DNA from: CF-96 sp028287605
GTDB lineage: Bacteria; Chloroflexota; Dormibacteria; Aeolococcales; Aeolococcaceae
NCBI GenBank assembly: GCA_034666465.1
Contig: JAXDLT010000009.1
Coordinates: 1-21,694 of the forward strand
DNA length: 21,694 bases
Reading direction: 5' to 3'
The position numbers were made by a program, and so were the translations under genes. The number at the start of each line of letters is the position of its first letter. Position 1 is the stretch's first letter. The notes under the pieces are model-generated. The model saw nothing but the letters and a program-made list of their open reading frames with translations. It did no database searches and had not been told where the DNA came from. Positions 8,368-16,851 of this stretch are shown here, piece after piece.

Positions 8368-9633
8368 ATGCGGTCAGCCGGCGGTCAGCAGCCCCACGGC
8401 GGACCTCGACCCGACCCCACCGGGGGCAGGCGGGCCCTGGTGCTCTGTGGCGGTGGGATCACCGGCCTCGCCTACGAGATCGGGGCGCTGCGAGCGCTGG
8501 ACGACCTCCTCGTCGACCTCACCGTCAACGACTTCGACATCTTCGTGGGCACCAGCTGCGGGTCGATCGCCGGCGCCCTGCTCGCCAACGGCGTGAGCCC
8601 CTCGGCGATGGCGATGGGGCTGGCGGGGACCAACCGCGACCTCCGTCCGCCCACCCAGCTCGCCCTCTACCGGCCCAACGTCGGAGAGCTGGCCAGCCGG
8701 ATGCTCCGCCTCCCCGGCGTGCTCCGGCAGATGGCCTGGGAGCTGGCCCGCCACCCCGGCCGGCTCGGCGGGCTCGACTTCCTCGGCATGCTGAGCCCGC
8801 TGCTGCCCACCGGGATCTTCGACCACGGGGCGCTCTCCGGCTACCTGCACACCATCTTCAGCCTGCCCGGGCTCACCGACGACTTCCGCGAGCTCGACGC
8901 CGAGCTCCACGTCGTCGCCTGCGCCCTCGACTCCGACGAGCGGGTGGTGTTCTCGCGCTTCCACAACGCCCACGTCCCCATCAGCCGGGCGGCGGCGGCG
9001 AGCTCGGCGCTGCCGGTGCTCTTCAAGCCGATCCGCATCGACGGCGTCGACTACCTCGACGGCGGCATCAAGGGGAACGCGTCGATCGACGTCGCCGTCG
9101 AGCAGGGGGCGAGCCTGATCGTCGTGGTCAACCCCATCGTCCCCCTCGACGCGCGCGCCATGAACGTCCCCGACGCGATGCGCCACACCATGGGCAGCCG
9201 GCTCAGCGACCTCGGCCTGCGCGCCGTCTACAACCAGGTGCTCCGCGGCATGCTCCACGACGGGCTGCGCGACCACATCCGCACCGTGCGCAACCGCCAT
9301 CCCGACGTGGACATCCTGCTCATCGAGCCGCGTCCCGACGACGAGAAGATGTTCTTCCACGAGATCATGTCGTACTCGGCGCGGCTGATGGTCCTGCAGC
9401 ACGGCTACGAGTCGGTCTCCACCGGCCTCTACGACACCTGGGGCTACCTGCGCCGCATCCTCCCCCGCCACGGCGTGCACATCACCCGGCGGGTGCTCGA
9501 CCGCAAGCCCACCGAGGTGCCGGTCGAGGTCAGCACCGGCGTGCTCCAGCGGCTGCTGCGCCAGACCGTCCTCGACCGGCGTCCCCGCCGCCTCGACGAG
9601 GAGTCGGACGAGGAGCTGCAGGCGATCGGCTGA
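8368..9633 (+). CDS. Patatin-like phospholipase family protein
   Basis: A 421-residue predicted serine acyl hydrolase with the Ser-Asp dyad of patatins. The oxyanion-hole loop GGGITG is at 28-33, the nucleophile elbow GTSCG at 61-65 (Ser63), and the catalytic DGG at 231-233 (YLDGGIKGN). No signal peptide or membrane segment is visible, so it is probably cytosolic or peripheral. The substrate is unknown; family members hydrolyse phospholipids or other acyl esters. The C-terminal 120 or so residues beyond the patatin core are charged and Arg-rich, with no recognised domain. The open frame extends upstream to 8194, but that stretch is Pro/Arg/Gly-rich and crosses the promoter region. ATG at 8368 is chosen for the -10 box placed for leaderless expression. 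The gene stands alone on the + strand between two minus-strand blocks. Confidence 0.9.
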   Translation: MRSAGGQQPHGGPRPDPTGGRRALVLCGGGITGLAYEIGALRALDDLLVDLTVNDFDIFVGTSCGSIAGALLANGVSPSAMAMGLAGTNRDLRPPTQLALYRPNVGELASRMLRLPGVLRQMAWELARHPGRLGGLDFLGMLSPLLPTGIFDHGALSGYLHTIFSLPGLTDDFRELDAELHVVACALDSDERVVFSRFHNAHVPISRAAAASSALPVLFKPIRIDGVDYLDGGIKGNASIDVAVEQGASLIVVVNPIVPLDARAMNVPDAMRHTMGSRLSDLGLRAVYNQVLRGMLHDGLRDHIRTVRNRHPDVDILLIEPRPDDEKMFFHEIMSYSARLMVLQHGYESVSTGLYDTWGYLRRILPRHGVHITRRVLDRKPTEVPVEVSTGVLQRLLRQTVLDRRPRRLDEESDEELQAIG

Positions 9634-9749
9634 GGGTTCAGCACCGGGGCATCACCGCCTCGTGGTTCTCGAGCCAGGAGGCGATCACGGCGGTGGTGGC
9701 GGGCGAGTAATGACCGTTCACCGGGCCGCGGCGTTGCGGAGCGGGGCCC

Positions 9750-10799
9750 TCAGTCGGCGCCGACGGCGTTGCGGAGGATCTCGCCGATGTTGACGGTGCG
9801 CTGGCCGCCGTGGGCGGAGGGCTTGACCCGATGGGCCAGCACCGTCGGCGCCACCAGCTCGACCTCCTTCAGGCCGACGCGGGGCCGTCCCTCGTACGCG
9901 GTGAGCGCCTGGGCCGCCTTGCGGGTGACCAGGTCGGCGCGGTGGCCGTCGACGTCGAGCTCGATGCCGAGGGCGGCGATGGCCACCAGCACCTGGCGGT
10001 CGACCTCCACCCCGGGAAGGCTGACGATGGCGCCGGCGATGCGCTCGGCCTCGGCCTGCTCGGATTCCTCGTAGCTGACCACGAAGGCGTCCGGGTCCTC
10101 CTCGAACAGCTCGCGCCGGGCGACGATCTCCACCCGCTCGTCCACCGAGCGCAGGCCGCGGACGTCGACGCACAGCCCGAAGCGGTCGAGCAGCTGGGGC
10201 CGCAGCTCCCCCTCCTCCGGGTTCATCGTCCCCACCAGGATGAAGCGCGAGGGGTGCCACACCGAGATCCCCTCGCGCTCCACGACGTTCACGCCCATCG
10301 CGGCGGCGTCGAGGAGGACGTCCACCAGGTGGTCGTCGAGCAGGTTCACCTCGTCCACGTAGAGGATGTTGCGGTTCGCCTCCGCCAGCACCCCGGGCTC
10401 GAACCGCCGCTCGCCCTGCTTGATCGCCGCCTCGATGTCGATGGTCCCCACCACCCGGTCCTCGGAGGCGTTGATGGGCAGCTCCACCACCCGCATCCGG
10501 CGGCGTGTCCGGGGCAGCTCCTCCCCCGCCGCCACCCGCGCGCGGCAGTCGGCGCACTGCACCTCCGGCTGGTCGGGGGGACAGCCGTAGCGGCAGTCGG
10601 CGACCACCTCCAGCTCGGGGAGGAGGCGGGCCAGCGCCCGCACCGCCGTCGACTTGGCGGTGCCCTTCTCGCCCCGGATCAGCACCCCGCCGATCGCCGG
10701 GTTGATCGCGTTCAGCACCAGCGACTGCTTCATCGACTCCTGGCCGACCAGCGCGGTGAAGGGGAAGATCGTGCGTGCCGGACCGGCGTTGAGCTTCAT
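9750..10799 (-). CDS. Chelatase AAA+ ATPase subunit I (BchI/ChlI-like)
   Basis: A 349-residue AAA+ motor related to the I subunit of magnesium/cobalt chelatases. Walker A is GEKGTAKST (43-51), Walker B LYVDE (146-150), and the GTMNPEEGELRPQLLDRFGL segment (190-209) holds sensor 1 and arginine-finger residues. A Cys4 arrangement (Cys69, 73, 82, 85; C-X3-C-X8-C-X2-C) could bind zinc; it is absent from phototroph BchI as I remember it. The C-terminal lid helices follow. Residues 12-217 are almost identical to the AAA+ domain of the neighbouring D-type gene. ATG at 10797-10799 lies 28 nt after that gene's stop. No H (ChlH/CobN) subunit is nearby and nothing else here points to chlorophyll or cobalamin synthesis, so the metal and the substrate are open. 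Confidence 0.9.
   Translation of the reverse strand: MKLNAGPARTIFPFTALVGQESMKQSLVLNAINPAIGGVLIRGEKGTAKSTAVRALARLLPELEVVADCRYGCPPDQPEVQCADCRARVAAGEELPRTRRRMRVVELPINASEDRVVGTIDIEAAIKQGERRFEPGVLAEANRNILYVDEVNLLDDHLVDVLLDAAAMGVNVVEREGISVWHPSRFILVGTMNPEEGELRPQLLDRFGLCVDVRGLRSVDERVEIVARRELFEEDPDAFVVSYEESEQAEAERIAGAIVSLPGVEVDRQVLVAIAALGIELDVDGHRADLVTRKAAQALTAYEGRPRVGLKEVELVAPTVLAHRVKPSAHGGQRTVNIGEILRNAVGAD
10147..10765. repeat. Direct repeat copy A (AAA+ core of the I-type gene)
   Basis: This segment aligns without any gap to 12341-12959 at a constant offset of 2194 bases. It includes a run of 71 identical bases (10543-10613 against 12737-12807), synonymous positions included. The encoded proteins differ at only about a dozen of roughly 205 residues by my own comparison. 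It is best read as a tandem duplication that is recent or homogenised by gene conversion. Confidence 0.93.
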
Positions 10800-10827
10800 G
10801 GGGTCGATTCTCGCAGAGCGGGGCCGC

Positions 10828-12981
10828 TCACCCGGCCCGCAGCTCCTGCTGCACCGACTGCAGGATCGCCCCCTGGGAGAGGTCGTAGAGGCCGAAGTAC
10901 TTGCCCCCGAGCCGCCCGGAGAGGTCGAGACAGGCGTTGAACGCGTAGCCGCCGAAGAGCGGCTGGGCGCCGCGGCCGCCGATGCGCGGCAGCTGGGAGT
11001 GCTGGGTGTAGTCGCGGGCGGAGTCGATGACGAGCGAGCGGACGTTCTCGGTCTTGATCTGCGCCGCGATCCGCTGCGCCTCGACGATCGGCTCCTCGCC
11101 GAAGAGGGAGATGTTGCCGCGGCCGTCGCTGATCAGCACCATCAGCGGGTAGACGGTGGGGTCGCGCAGCCGCTCGGTGCGGATGAGCTTGAGGCCGGCG
11201 ACCAGGCCGTGGGTGAGCGGCGTGGTGCCGCCGACGGTGAGCCGCTGGAGGCGGTCCTCGGCGAGGTCGACGCTCGAGGTGGGGCGGAGCACCACCCGCG
11301 CGGTGCGCCCGCTGAAGACCACCAGGGCGACCTTGTCGCGGCGCACGTAGGCGTCGCGGAGCAGCGACAGCACCGCGCCCTTGGTGGCCTGCATCCGCTG
11401 CTCGGCGTCCATCGAGGCGCTGGCGTCGACCACGAAGACGATCAGCGTGCCGGTCTTGCGCTGGCGCACCTTCTGGCGGAGGTCCTGGCGCTCGAGCAGC
11501 AGCGCCGGGCCGCCGGCGGCGAGCGCCTCCTCGCTCCGCCGGGTGCGCTGGTGGGGAGCGGCGGCGCGGAGGGTCGCGTCGAAGGCGAGGTCGGTGGTGC
11601 GCTCGACCTGGGTGCTGCGGACGTAGCGGCCGCGCTTGTCGCCACTGCGGGTGAGGTTGCGCTTGCCGGCGGTGCGGCGGGTGCGCCGGTCGCGGGGCAG
11701 CTGCAGGCGGCGGACCTGGAAGGTGTCACCGCCGAAGGCGGTCTCGGCCTCGCCGGGCGCCGGCTCCTGGGCCTCGGCGCGCTCCGGCGACTGCATCGCG
11801 CTGCCCTCGCCGCGATCGCCCCCGCTGCCGGCGGGGCTGGCCTCGACCTGCTCGGAGCTGACCTCGGCGCCCGATCCCTGGGCCTCGGACTCCATCTGCC
11901 GGAGGCGTTCGCGGGCGCTGTCGGCGATGCCCTCCCCGCTCTGCTCGGAGGGGGCGGTGGCCTCGCGCCGGCGGTGGGCAAGGGCCAGCTCGGCGGCGCG
12001 GATCACGTCCTGGGGGGTCACCTGGAGGGCGTCGGCGGGACGCTGCCGCTCCACCTCCCCCAGCCCGCCGGCGACCACCGCGGCGGCCTCGCGCGCGGCG
12101 CAGAGGGTGCGCGCGGTGCGGCTGACCACGATGTCGGCGCGGTGGCCGAGGGCGCCGGCATCGAGGCAGATGAGCGAGATGAACTGCCGCATCGCCGCGG
12201 GGATGTCGACGAGGGGGAGCAGGTCCTGGGCCCGGGCGATCACCTCGGCCTGGCGGCACTCCGCCTCACCGCTCTCCTCCCAGCGCTCACCGCGCTGCAC
12301 CCGCTGGTCCAGCTCCAGGATGGTGACCCGCTCCTCCGCCGAGCGCAGGCCGCGGACGTCGACGCAGAGCCCGAAGCGGTCGAGCAGCTGCGGGCGCAGC
12401 TCCCCCTCCTCCGGGTTCATCGTCCCCACCAGGATGAACCGCGAGGGGTGCCACATCGAGATCCCCTCCCGCTCGACGAGGTTCACCCCCATCGCCGCCG
12501 CGTCCAGGAGGACGTCCACCAGGTGGTCGTCCAGGAGGTTGACCTCGTCCACGTAGAGGATGTTGCGGTTCGCCTCCGCCAGCACCCCGGGCTCGAAGCG
12601 CCGCTCGCCCCGCTTGATCGCCGCCTCGATGTCGATGGTGCCCACCACCCGGTCCTCGGACGCGTTGATGGGCAGCTCCACCACCCGCATCTGCCGCCGC
12701 GCCCGGGGCAGCTCCTCCCCCGCCGCCACCCGCTCCCGGCAGTCGGCGCACTGCACCTCCGGCTGGTCGGGGGGACAGCCGTAGCGGCAGTCGGCGACCA
12801 CCTCCAGGTCCGGCAGGAGGCGGGCGAGCGCGCGCACGGCGGTCGACTTGGCGGTGCCCTTCTCACCCCGGATCAGCACCCCGCCGATCGCCGGGTTGAC
12901 CGCGTTGAGCACCAGGGCCTGCTTCATCGACTCCTGGCCGACCAGCGCGGTGAAGGGGAGCGTGGGGCGCGGGGTGCTCAC
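10828..12981 (-). CDS. Chelatase subunit D-like protein: AAA+ plus VWA domains
   Basis: 717 residues in three parts. The N-terminal AAA+ domain (about 1-330) has intact Walker A GEKGTAKST (39-47), Walker B and a Cys4 motif (Cys65, 69, 78, 81). A Ser/Glu/Gly-rich acidic linker spans about 340-410. A VWA domain begins near 510, with the MIDAS motif DASAS at 519-523 and SDGRGN at 109-114 residues further on. This is the ChlI-ChlD type arrangement of actinobacterial chelatase-like proteins; in many phototrophs the D subunit's ATPase site is degenerate, here it is complete. The start is GTG at 12979-12981 with GAGGA about 11 nt upstream, overlapping the fhuF stop region. It begins 14 nt after that stop and may belong to the siderophore transcript. 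It probably forms an I/D ring complex with the next gene; the target is unknown. Confidence 0.9.
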   Translation of the reverse strand: MSTPRPTLPFTALVGQESMKQALVLNAVNPAIGGVLIRGEKGTAKSTAVRALARLLPDLEVVADCRYGCPPDQPEVQCADCRERVAAGEELPRARRQMRVVELPINASEDRVVGTIDIEAAIKRGERRFEPGVLAEANRNILYVDEVNLLDDHLVDVLLDAAAMGVNLVEREGISMWHPSRFILVGTMNPEEGELRPQLLDRFGLCVDVRGLRSAEERVTILELDQRVQRGERWEESGEAECRQAEVIARAQDLLPLVDIPAAMRQFISLICLDAGALGHRADIVVSRTARTLCAAREAAAVVAGGLGEVERQRPADALQVTPQDVIRAAELALAHRRREATAPSEQSGEGIADSARERLRQMESEAQGSGAEVSSEQVEASPAGSGGDRGEGSAMQSPERAEAQEPAPGEAETAFGGDTFQVRRLQLPRDRRTRRTAGKRNLTRSGDKRGRYVRSTQVERTTDLAFDATLRAAAPHQRTRRSEEALAAGGPALLLERQDLRQKVRQRKTGTLIVFVVDASASMDAEQRMQATKGAVLSLLRDAYVRRDKVALVVFSGRTARVVLRPTSSVDLAEDRLQRLTVGGTTPLTHGLVAGLKLIRTERLRDPTVYPLMVLISDGRGNISLFGEEPIVEAQRIAAQIKTENVRSLVIDSARDYTQHSQLPRIGGRGAQPLFGGYAFNACLDLSGRLGGKYFGLYDLSQGAILQSVQQELRAG
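12341..12959. repeat. Direct repeat copy B (AAA+ core of the D-type gene)
   Basis: Partner of 10147-10765 (offset 2194, ungapped). Similarity stops abruptly on the 3' coding side, just after the codons for GLRS, where the two proteins become unrelated in detail. On the 5' side it stops a few codons after the starts. The boundary therefore coincides with the AAA+ core domain rather than with whole genes. Confidence 0.93.
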
Positions 12982-12995
12982 CGCCCCATTGTTCC

Positions 12996-13757
12996 TCAGG
13001 TGGTCGCGGAGAGGACGCGCATCCGGCAGGCGGTCTCCTCGTCGGAGAGGTGCGGACAGGTGGCGCAGTGGACGGCGCGCTCCGTGTGGAGCAGGCAGCA
13101 GACCCCCCGCTTCCGCACCAGCCGGCCGTCGACGCCGAGCAGCCGGGGGCGGAGCGGCGGCGGGGTGCCGAGCATCAACCCCATCGCGAAGGTGAGCACC
13201 GCGGCCTCCCCGGCGGAGGTCCCGGCGGCCTCGGCGGCGCCGGCGATGCCGGCGGCGAGCGCGTCGACCACCAGGCAGAGCAGGGCGCGCCGGCCGCGGT
13301 GGACGGGCCGCTCGGCGAGCCGCTCGACCAGGGTCAGGAGATGGCCCGCGAGCAGGTCGCGGGCCAGGCGCTCGAGCGCCGCGCCGGGGGTGGCGGGCGC
13401 GAGCTCGGGGTCGGTGAGCAGCAGCGCGTCGACGAAGCCCTCGCGGTCGAGGTGGACGGCCACGTTGGCGGCGGCCAGGTCGGGCAGCCTGCCCTCCCCG
13501 AGCAGGCTGCCGAAGGCTGCGGTGGCCAGCGCCCAGGCGTAGCGCTCGAGGAGGAGCGAGGCGCAGACCGACATCCGCGCCGTCTGCTGGCGCCCGCCGA
13601 CCAGGGCGAGATGGCGCTCGAGCTCCGGCGACCCGGGGACGAGCAGGTCGGCGCAGGCGGTCCAGCCCTCGGCGAGCGGGCCGGCGGGGGCGGGCTCCCA
13701 GCGCATCTCCGCGCAGTCCCACCGCAGCCGTGCCGCCGGCGGCGCCGAGGTGCTCAT
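12996..13757 (-). CDS. FhuF-like ferric-siderophore reductase
   Basis: A 253-residue protein of the FhuF type, which reduces Fe(III) in hydroxamate siderophore complexes to release Fe(II) in the cytosol. The diagnostic C-terminal 2Fe-2S ligand set is Cys220-Cys221-X9-Cys231-X2-Cys234 (CCLLHTERAVHCATC). Two more Cys-containing spots (ACRMR near the end) are not part of the known motif. The upstream region is Ala/Leu-rich helical sequence of the family size. ATG at 13755-13757 overlaps the rhbF-like stop as ATGA, so it is translationally coupled as the last clear siderophore gene. Its place after a dihydroxamate synthesis operon fits iron release from the returning siderophore. IucA/IucC-family proteins carry a related C-terminal domain, but the short length and CC...CxxC motif favour a stand-alone reductase. 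Confidence 0.85.
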   Translation of the reverse strand: MSTSAPPAARLRWDCAEMRWEPAPAGPLAEGWTACADLLVPGSPELERHLALVGGRQQTARMSVCASLLLERYAWALATAAFGSLLGEGRLPDLAAANVAVHLDREGFVDALLLTDPELAPATPGAALERLARDLLAGHLLTLVERLAERPVHRGRRALLCLVVDALAAGIAGAAEAAGTSAGEAAVLTFAMGLMLGTPPPLRPRLLGVDGRLVRKRGVCCLLHTERAVHCATCPHLSDEETACRMRVLSATT

Positions 13758-15547
13758 CGGACGACTGCCTCTGCCGCCTCGGCGAGGGCGTTGGCCACGG
13801 TGCCGCAGGTGGCGGCGTGGGGCCGCTCCGGCCGGTCGGTGTAGCCGTCGAGGAGCAGGCGGTTGCGGTTGAGGCAGATGCGGGCGAAGCGGGGGGCGAG
13901 GAGGTCGAAGAGGGCGAAGCGCTCGGCGAGCTCGGGGAAGCCCGCCTGGTGGTCGAGCACGGCGCGCCGCACCGCCGCCCAGAAGTCGCGCTCGCCGAGC
14001 CCGAGGTGGTCCTCCATCAGGTCGGAGAGGTAGCGGAGGTGGCCGACGAAGAGCGCCGCCCAGAGGAACTGGCAGAGCCACTCCGGGGGCTCGGCGAGCA
14101 GCACCGAGCGGAGCTCGGGGCCGATGCCGGCGAGCTCGGGCAGGGGCTGGTCGCTCAGGTTCACGTCGTCGACGAAGTCCTTGATCGCCAGCCGGGTGGG
14201 GACGCCGTCGCGGTGCACCAGGATGGCGTTCTCGCCGTGGGGCGAGAAGACCACCCCGTAGCGGTAGAGGAAGTGGAGCAGGGGCGGCAGCACCGCCCCG
14301 AGCAGGGCGTCGAGCCACCCCGCCGGGCCCAGGCCGGAGCGCTCGACCAGCGCCGCCACCACCGGGGTGCCCTCGGCGTCGACGTGGAGCAGCGCGGCCA
14401 TGGTCATCGCCCGCTCGCCGGGGTCGAGCCGTCCCTCCAGGCTCTCCCGCCAGATGCAGCCGAGCAGCTCGCGGAACTGGTACGGCGCCCCCTCCAGCTC
14501 CTCGTAGGCGGGATGGGGGACGGCGACGGCCGCGACCTCGCCGAGCAGCACCAGCCGGCAGCGGTCGCGGAGGAAGGGGTCGGCGGCGGCGATGCCCTGC
14601 AGGAAGGCGGTCACCGCCGGCGCCGCGAGGGTGCGCTCGGTCGGCAGCCCCCGGTAGACCAGGGTGTTGAGGATGCTGAGCGGCAGCTTCACCGAGTGCC
14701 GCCGCGGGGCGCTGACGTTGCTGAGGGTGCGGATCGACTGCTGGGGGAGGTGGAGGTCGCCGGCCTCGCCGAGCACCACCAGGTCGCCGGCGGCGAGGTC
14801 GGCGGCGAAGAGCGGCAGCACGACGTGGTCCCACTGCCAGGCGTGGACGGGGAACCAGAGGAAGCCGTCGGGGTCCTCGCCGCGGGCGCGGAGCACCGCG
14901 CTGAAGCCCGCCGCGGTGGCGGGGTCGAGCTGCTCGGCGCGCAGGCGCAGGTGGTCGAGCCCCTCGACCGCCCGGTACTCGCCGCGGCCGTCGCGCACCG
15001 CCAGCCAGCGCAGCGGCAGCGGCCGGCGCCGCTCCGGGGCGAAGCGGAGGTGGTCGTCGTGGCCGAAGCCGATCCTGCCCTTGTTGGGGACCAGCCAGGG
15101 GTGACCGTCCATCTCCCCCTCGATCTCCGCCCAGGGCAGCGCGACGAGCTCGGCGGCCCGGCGGCGCGGCGCGGCGGCGATGTGGCAGTCGGCGAGCTGG
15201 GTGGCGCGCAGCTCGCGGGCGAGGTGGGCGGTGGTGGCCGGCTCCATCCCCAGCCCGGGCGCGAGGTCGAGGAGCAGGCGGACGGGGTCGGCGGCGGGAG
15301 CGCTGCCGCCGGCGTGGTGGCGTCGCACCGAGCCGGGCTCCACCCGCAGCCGCTCGTAGAGGCGGGGCCGGGCTGCGAACTCATAGACGGCGGCGCCGGC
15401 GGCGGCGCGCCAGCCGGCGCCCGCCGGCCCGGCCACGAGCAGCTGCTCGTACAGGAACTCGGAGAGCATCTTGGCGACCAGGCGCTCGCCGGCGGCCTGC
15501 CAGCGCCCCTCGCCGAGCGCCTCCAGCGCGGTGGTGACACTGTCCAT
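13754..15547 (-). CDS. rhbF: NIS siderophore synthetase, RhbF/IucC-like
   Basis: A 597-residue NRPS-independent siderophore synthetase that adenylates a citrate carboxylate and joins it to an amine. GHPWLVPNKGRIGFG is at about 148-162, the ATP-binding LPQQSIRTLSNV and VKLPLSILNTLVYRGLP follow, and HGENAILVHRDGVPTRLAIK with KDFVDD comes in the C-terminal half. The C-terminus carries the FhuF-like tail typical of the family. By position it matches RhbF of rhizobactin 1021, predicted to add the second hydroxydiaminopropane arm to the citryl intermediate. ATG at 15545-15547 shares one base with the rhbE-like stop (TGATG). An upstream open frame to 15886 lies wholly inside rhbE in another frame and was ignored. 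The order of action of the two synthetases is inferred from homology. Confidence 0.93.
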   Translation of the reverse strand: MDSVTTALEALGEGRWQAAGERLVAKMLSEFLYEQLLVAGPAGAGWRAAAGAAVYEFAARPRLYERLRVEPGSVRRHHAGGSAPAADPVRLLLDLAPGLGMEPATTAHLARELRATQLADCHIAAAPRRRAAELVALPWAEIEGEMDGHPWLVPNKGRIGFGHDDHLRFAPERRRPLPLRWLAVRDGRGEYRAVEGLDHLRLRAEQLDPATAAGFSAVLRARGEDPDGFLWFPVHAWQWDHVVLPLFAADLAAGDLVVLGEAGDLHLPQQSIRTLSNVSAPRRHSVKLPLSILNTLVYRGLPTERTLAAPAVTAFLQGIAAADPFLRDRCRLVLLGEVAAVAVPHPAYEELEGAPYQFRELLGCIWRESLEGRLDPGERAMTMAALLHVDAEGTPVVAALVERSGLGPAGWLDALLGAVLPPLLHFLYRYGVVFSPHGENAILVHRDGVPTRLAIKDFVDDVNLSDQPLPELAGIGPELRSVLLAEPPEWLCQFLWAALFVGHLRYLSDLMEDHLGLGERDFWAAVRRAVLDHQAGFPELAERFALFDLLAPRFARICLNRNRLLLDGYTDRPERPHAATCGTVANALAEAAEAVVR

Positions 15548-16851
15548 CAGGCGACTCCGAACTCGGTGACGACGGTGCGCCGCGGCAGCCGGAAGACCTC
15601 GCGGCCGGTGAGCGCGTTGACGATGCAGGCGCTGCGGTGGGCGCCCAGGCCCAGGTCGGGCGCGCCGACCCCGTGGGTGTGGACCTCGGCGTTCTGCACG
15701 AAGAGGCTGCCGGTGACCGCCGGATCCATCGCGACCCGGTAGTCGAGGTCGACGCGGTAGCGGCCGGCGGCATCCCAGCGGATCAGCGGGCCCAGCTCCT
15801 CGATGCAGGCCGGCGGGCGGGCGACGAACCCGGTCGCGAGCACCGCGCACTCGGTCTCGACGACCAGGTCCCGGTCCTGCTCCCACTGCCGGCAGCGCAG
15901 CCGGAGGCGGTGGCCGTCGGGCTCCACCGCCTCCACCGCCAGGTGCGGACGGAGCTCGACCGCGGGCTCGGCGCCGCCGGCGCTGCGCTCGTAGAGGAGG
16001 CCGTAGATCTCCTCGACGGTGCCGGCGTCGATGCCCTTGTAGAGGAGGTCCTGGGTGGGGAGCAGACGGTCGCGCACCTCCTCGCCGAGGCCGTGGAAGT
16101 AGCGGGTGTACTCGGGCGAGAAGTGCTCGAGGGCGAGGCGGGTGTACTCCATGGGGAAGAAGCCGGCGGTGCGGGTCAGCCAGGTCAGCCGGTAGCCGTG
16201 GGCGGGCTGGTCGCGGAGCAGGTCGAGGAAGACCTCGGCGCCGCTCTGCCCGGAGCCCACCACCGTCACCGACGCCGCCCGGTGCAGCCGCTCGCGGTGG
16301 TGGAGGAAGTCGGCGGCGTGGACCACGTCGGGTCCCAGGGCGGGCACCAGCGCCTCGGGGACGTGCGGCGCGGCGCCCACCCCGAGCACCGCGTTGCGGG
16401 CCCGCACCCGCTCGATGCGGGGGGTGCCGGTGGCACGGATGTCGGCCTCGAAGACCCCCTCCTCCGCCAGCCAGCGCACCGCCTCGACCCGGGCCCCGAA
16501 GCGGCAGGAGGGCAGCCGCTCCGCCACCCAGCGGCAGTAGTGGTCGTACTCGCGCCGGGGCAGGTGGAAGCGCTCGCGCAGGTAGAAGCGGAGCAGCCGG
16601 TCGTGGGCGCGCAGGTAGTTGAGGAAGCTGTGCGGGCTGGTGGGGTCGACCAGGCTGACCAGGTCGGCGAGGAAGGGGACCTGGGTGGTGGCGCCCTCGA
16701 GCAGCAGCCCGGGGTGCCAGGAGAAGCGCGGGTGCTCGTCGAGGAAGAGGGCGTCGATCTCCGCCGCCTGGTCGAGGAGCGCGGCCAGCCCCAGGTTGAA
16801 GGGCCCGATGCCCACCCCGAGCAGGTCGCGGACGCGGGCGGGCGCGCTCAC
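15547..16851 (-). CDS. rhbE: FAD/NADPH N-hydroxylating monooxygenase, RhbE/IucD-like
   Basis: A 434-residue flavin monooxygenase of the lysine N6/ornithine N5/diamine hydroxylase family, which converts a primary amine to a hydroxylamine before acylation. FAD-binding GVGIGPFNLGLA is at 12-23, the NADPH-binding GSGQSGAE at 199-206, and the family ATGF motif at 339-342. HPGLLLEGATTQVPFLADLVSLVDPTS carries the substrate-side signature of the family. In this gene order the substrate is predicted to be 1,3-diaminopropane rather than lysine; sequence alone cannot prove that. GTG at 16849-16851 forms a GTGA overlap with the acyltransferase upstream, and its stop overlaps the next ATG by one base. Confidence 0.94.
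   Translation of the reverse strand: MSAPARVRDLLGVGIGPFNLGLAALLDQAAEIDALFLDEHPRFSWHPGLLLEGATTQVPFLADLVSLVDPTSPHSFLNYLRAHDRLLRFYLRERFHLPRREYDHYCRWVAERLPSCRFGARVEAVRWLAEEGVFEADIRATGTPRIERVRARNAVLGVGAAPHVPEALVPALGPDVVHAADFLHHRERLHRAASVTVVGSGQSGAEVFLDLLRDQPAHGYRLTWLTRTAGFFPMEYTRLALEHFSPEYTRYFHGLGEEVRDRLLPTQDLLYKGIDAGTVEEIYGLLYERSAGGAEPAVELRPHLAVEAVEPDGHRLRLRCRQWEQDRDLVVETECAVLATGFVARPPACIEELGPLIRWDAAGRYRVDLDYRVAMDPAVTGSLFVQNAEVHTHGVGAPDLGLGAHRSACIVNALTGREVFRLPRRTVVTEFGVA

Noticed and set aside
9638..9721. 27-codon minus-strand frame (GTG start, ending in EAVMPRC) just after the I-type chelatase gene
   Set aside because: No ribosome-binding site, and it is too short to judge. It could be chance in a 116-bp gap; I see no clear terminator or other element in that gap either.
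9720..9780. Short repeated motif ggcgttgcgga on both sides of the I-type gene stop
   Set aside because: Only 11 bases, in GC-rich sequence; not enough to call an attachment site or a tandem repeat.
10654..13542. Long + strand open frame opposite the chelatase genes
   Set aside because: It mirrors the duplicated minus-strand genes, and its internal repetition is explained by their near-identical AAA+ cores. No family motif is present.
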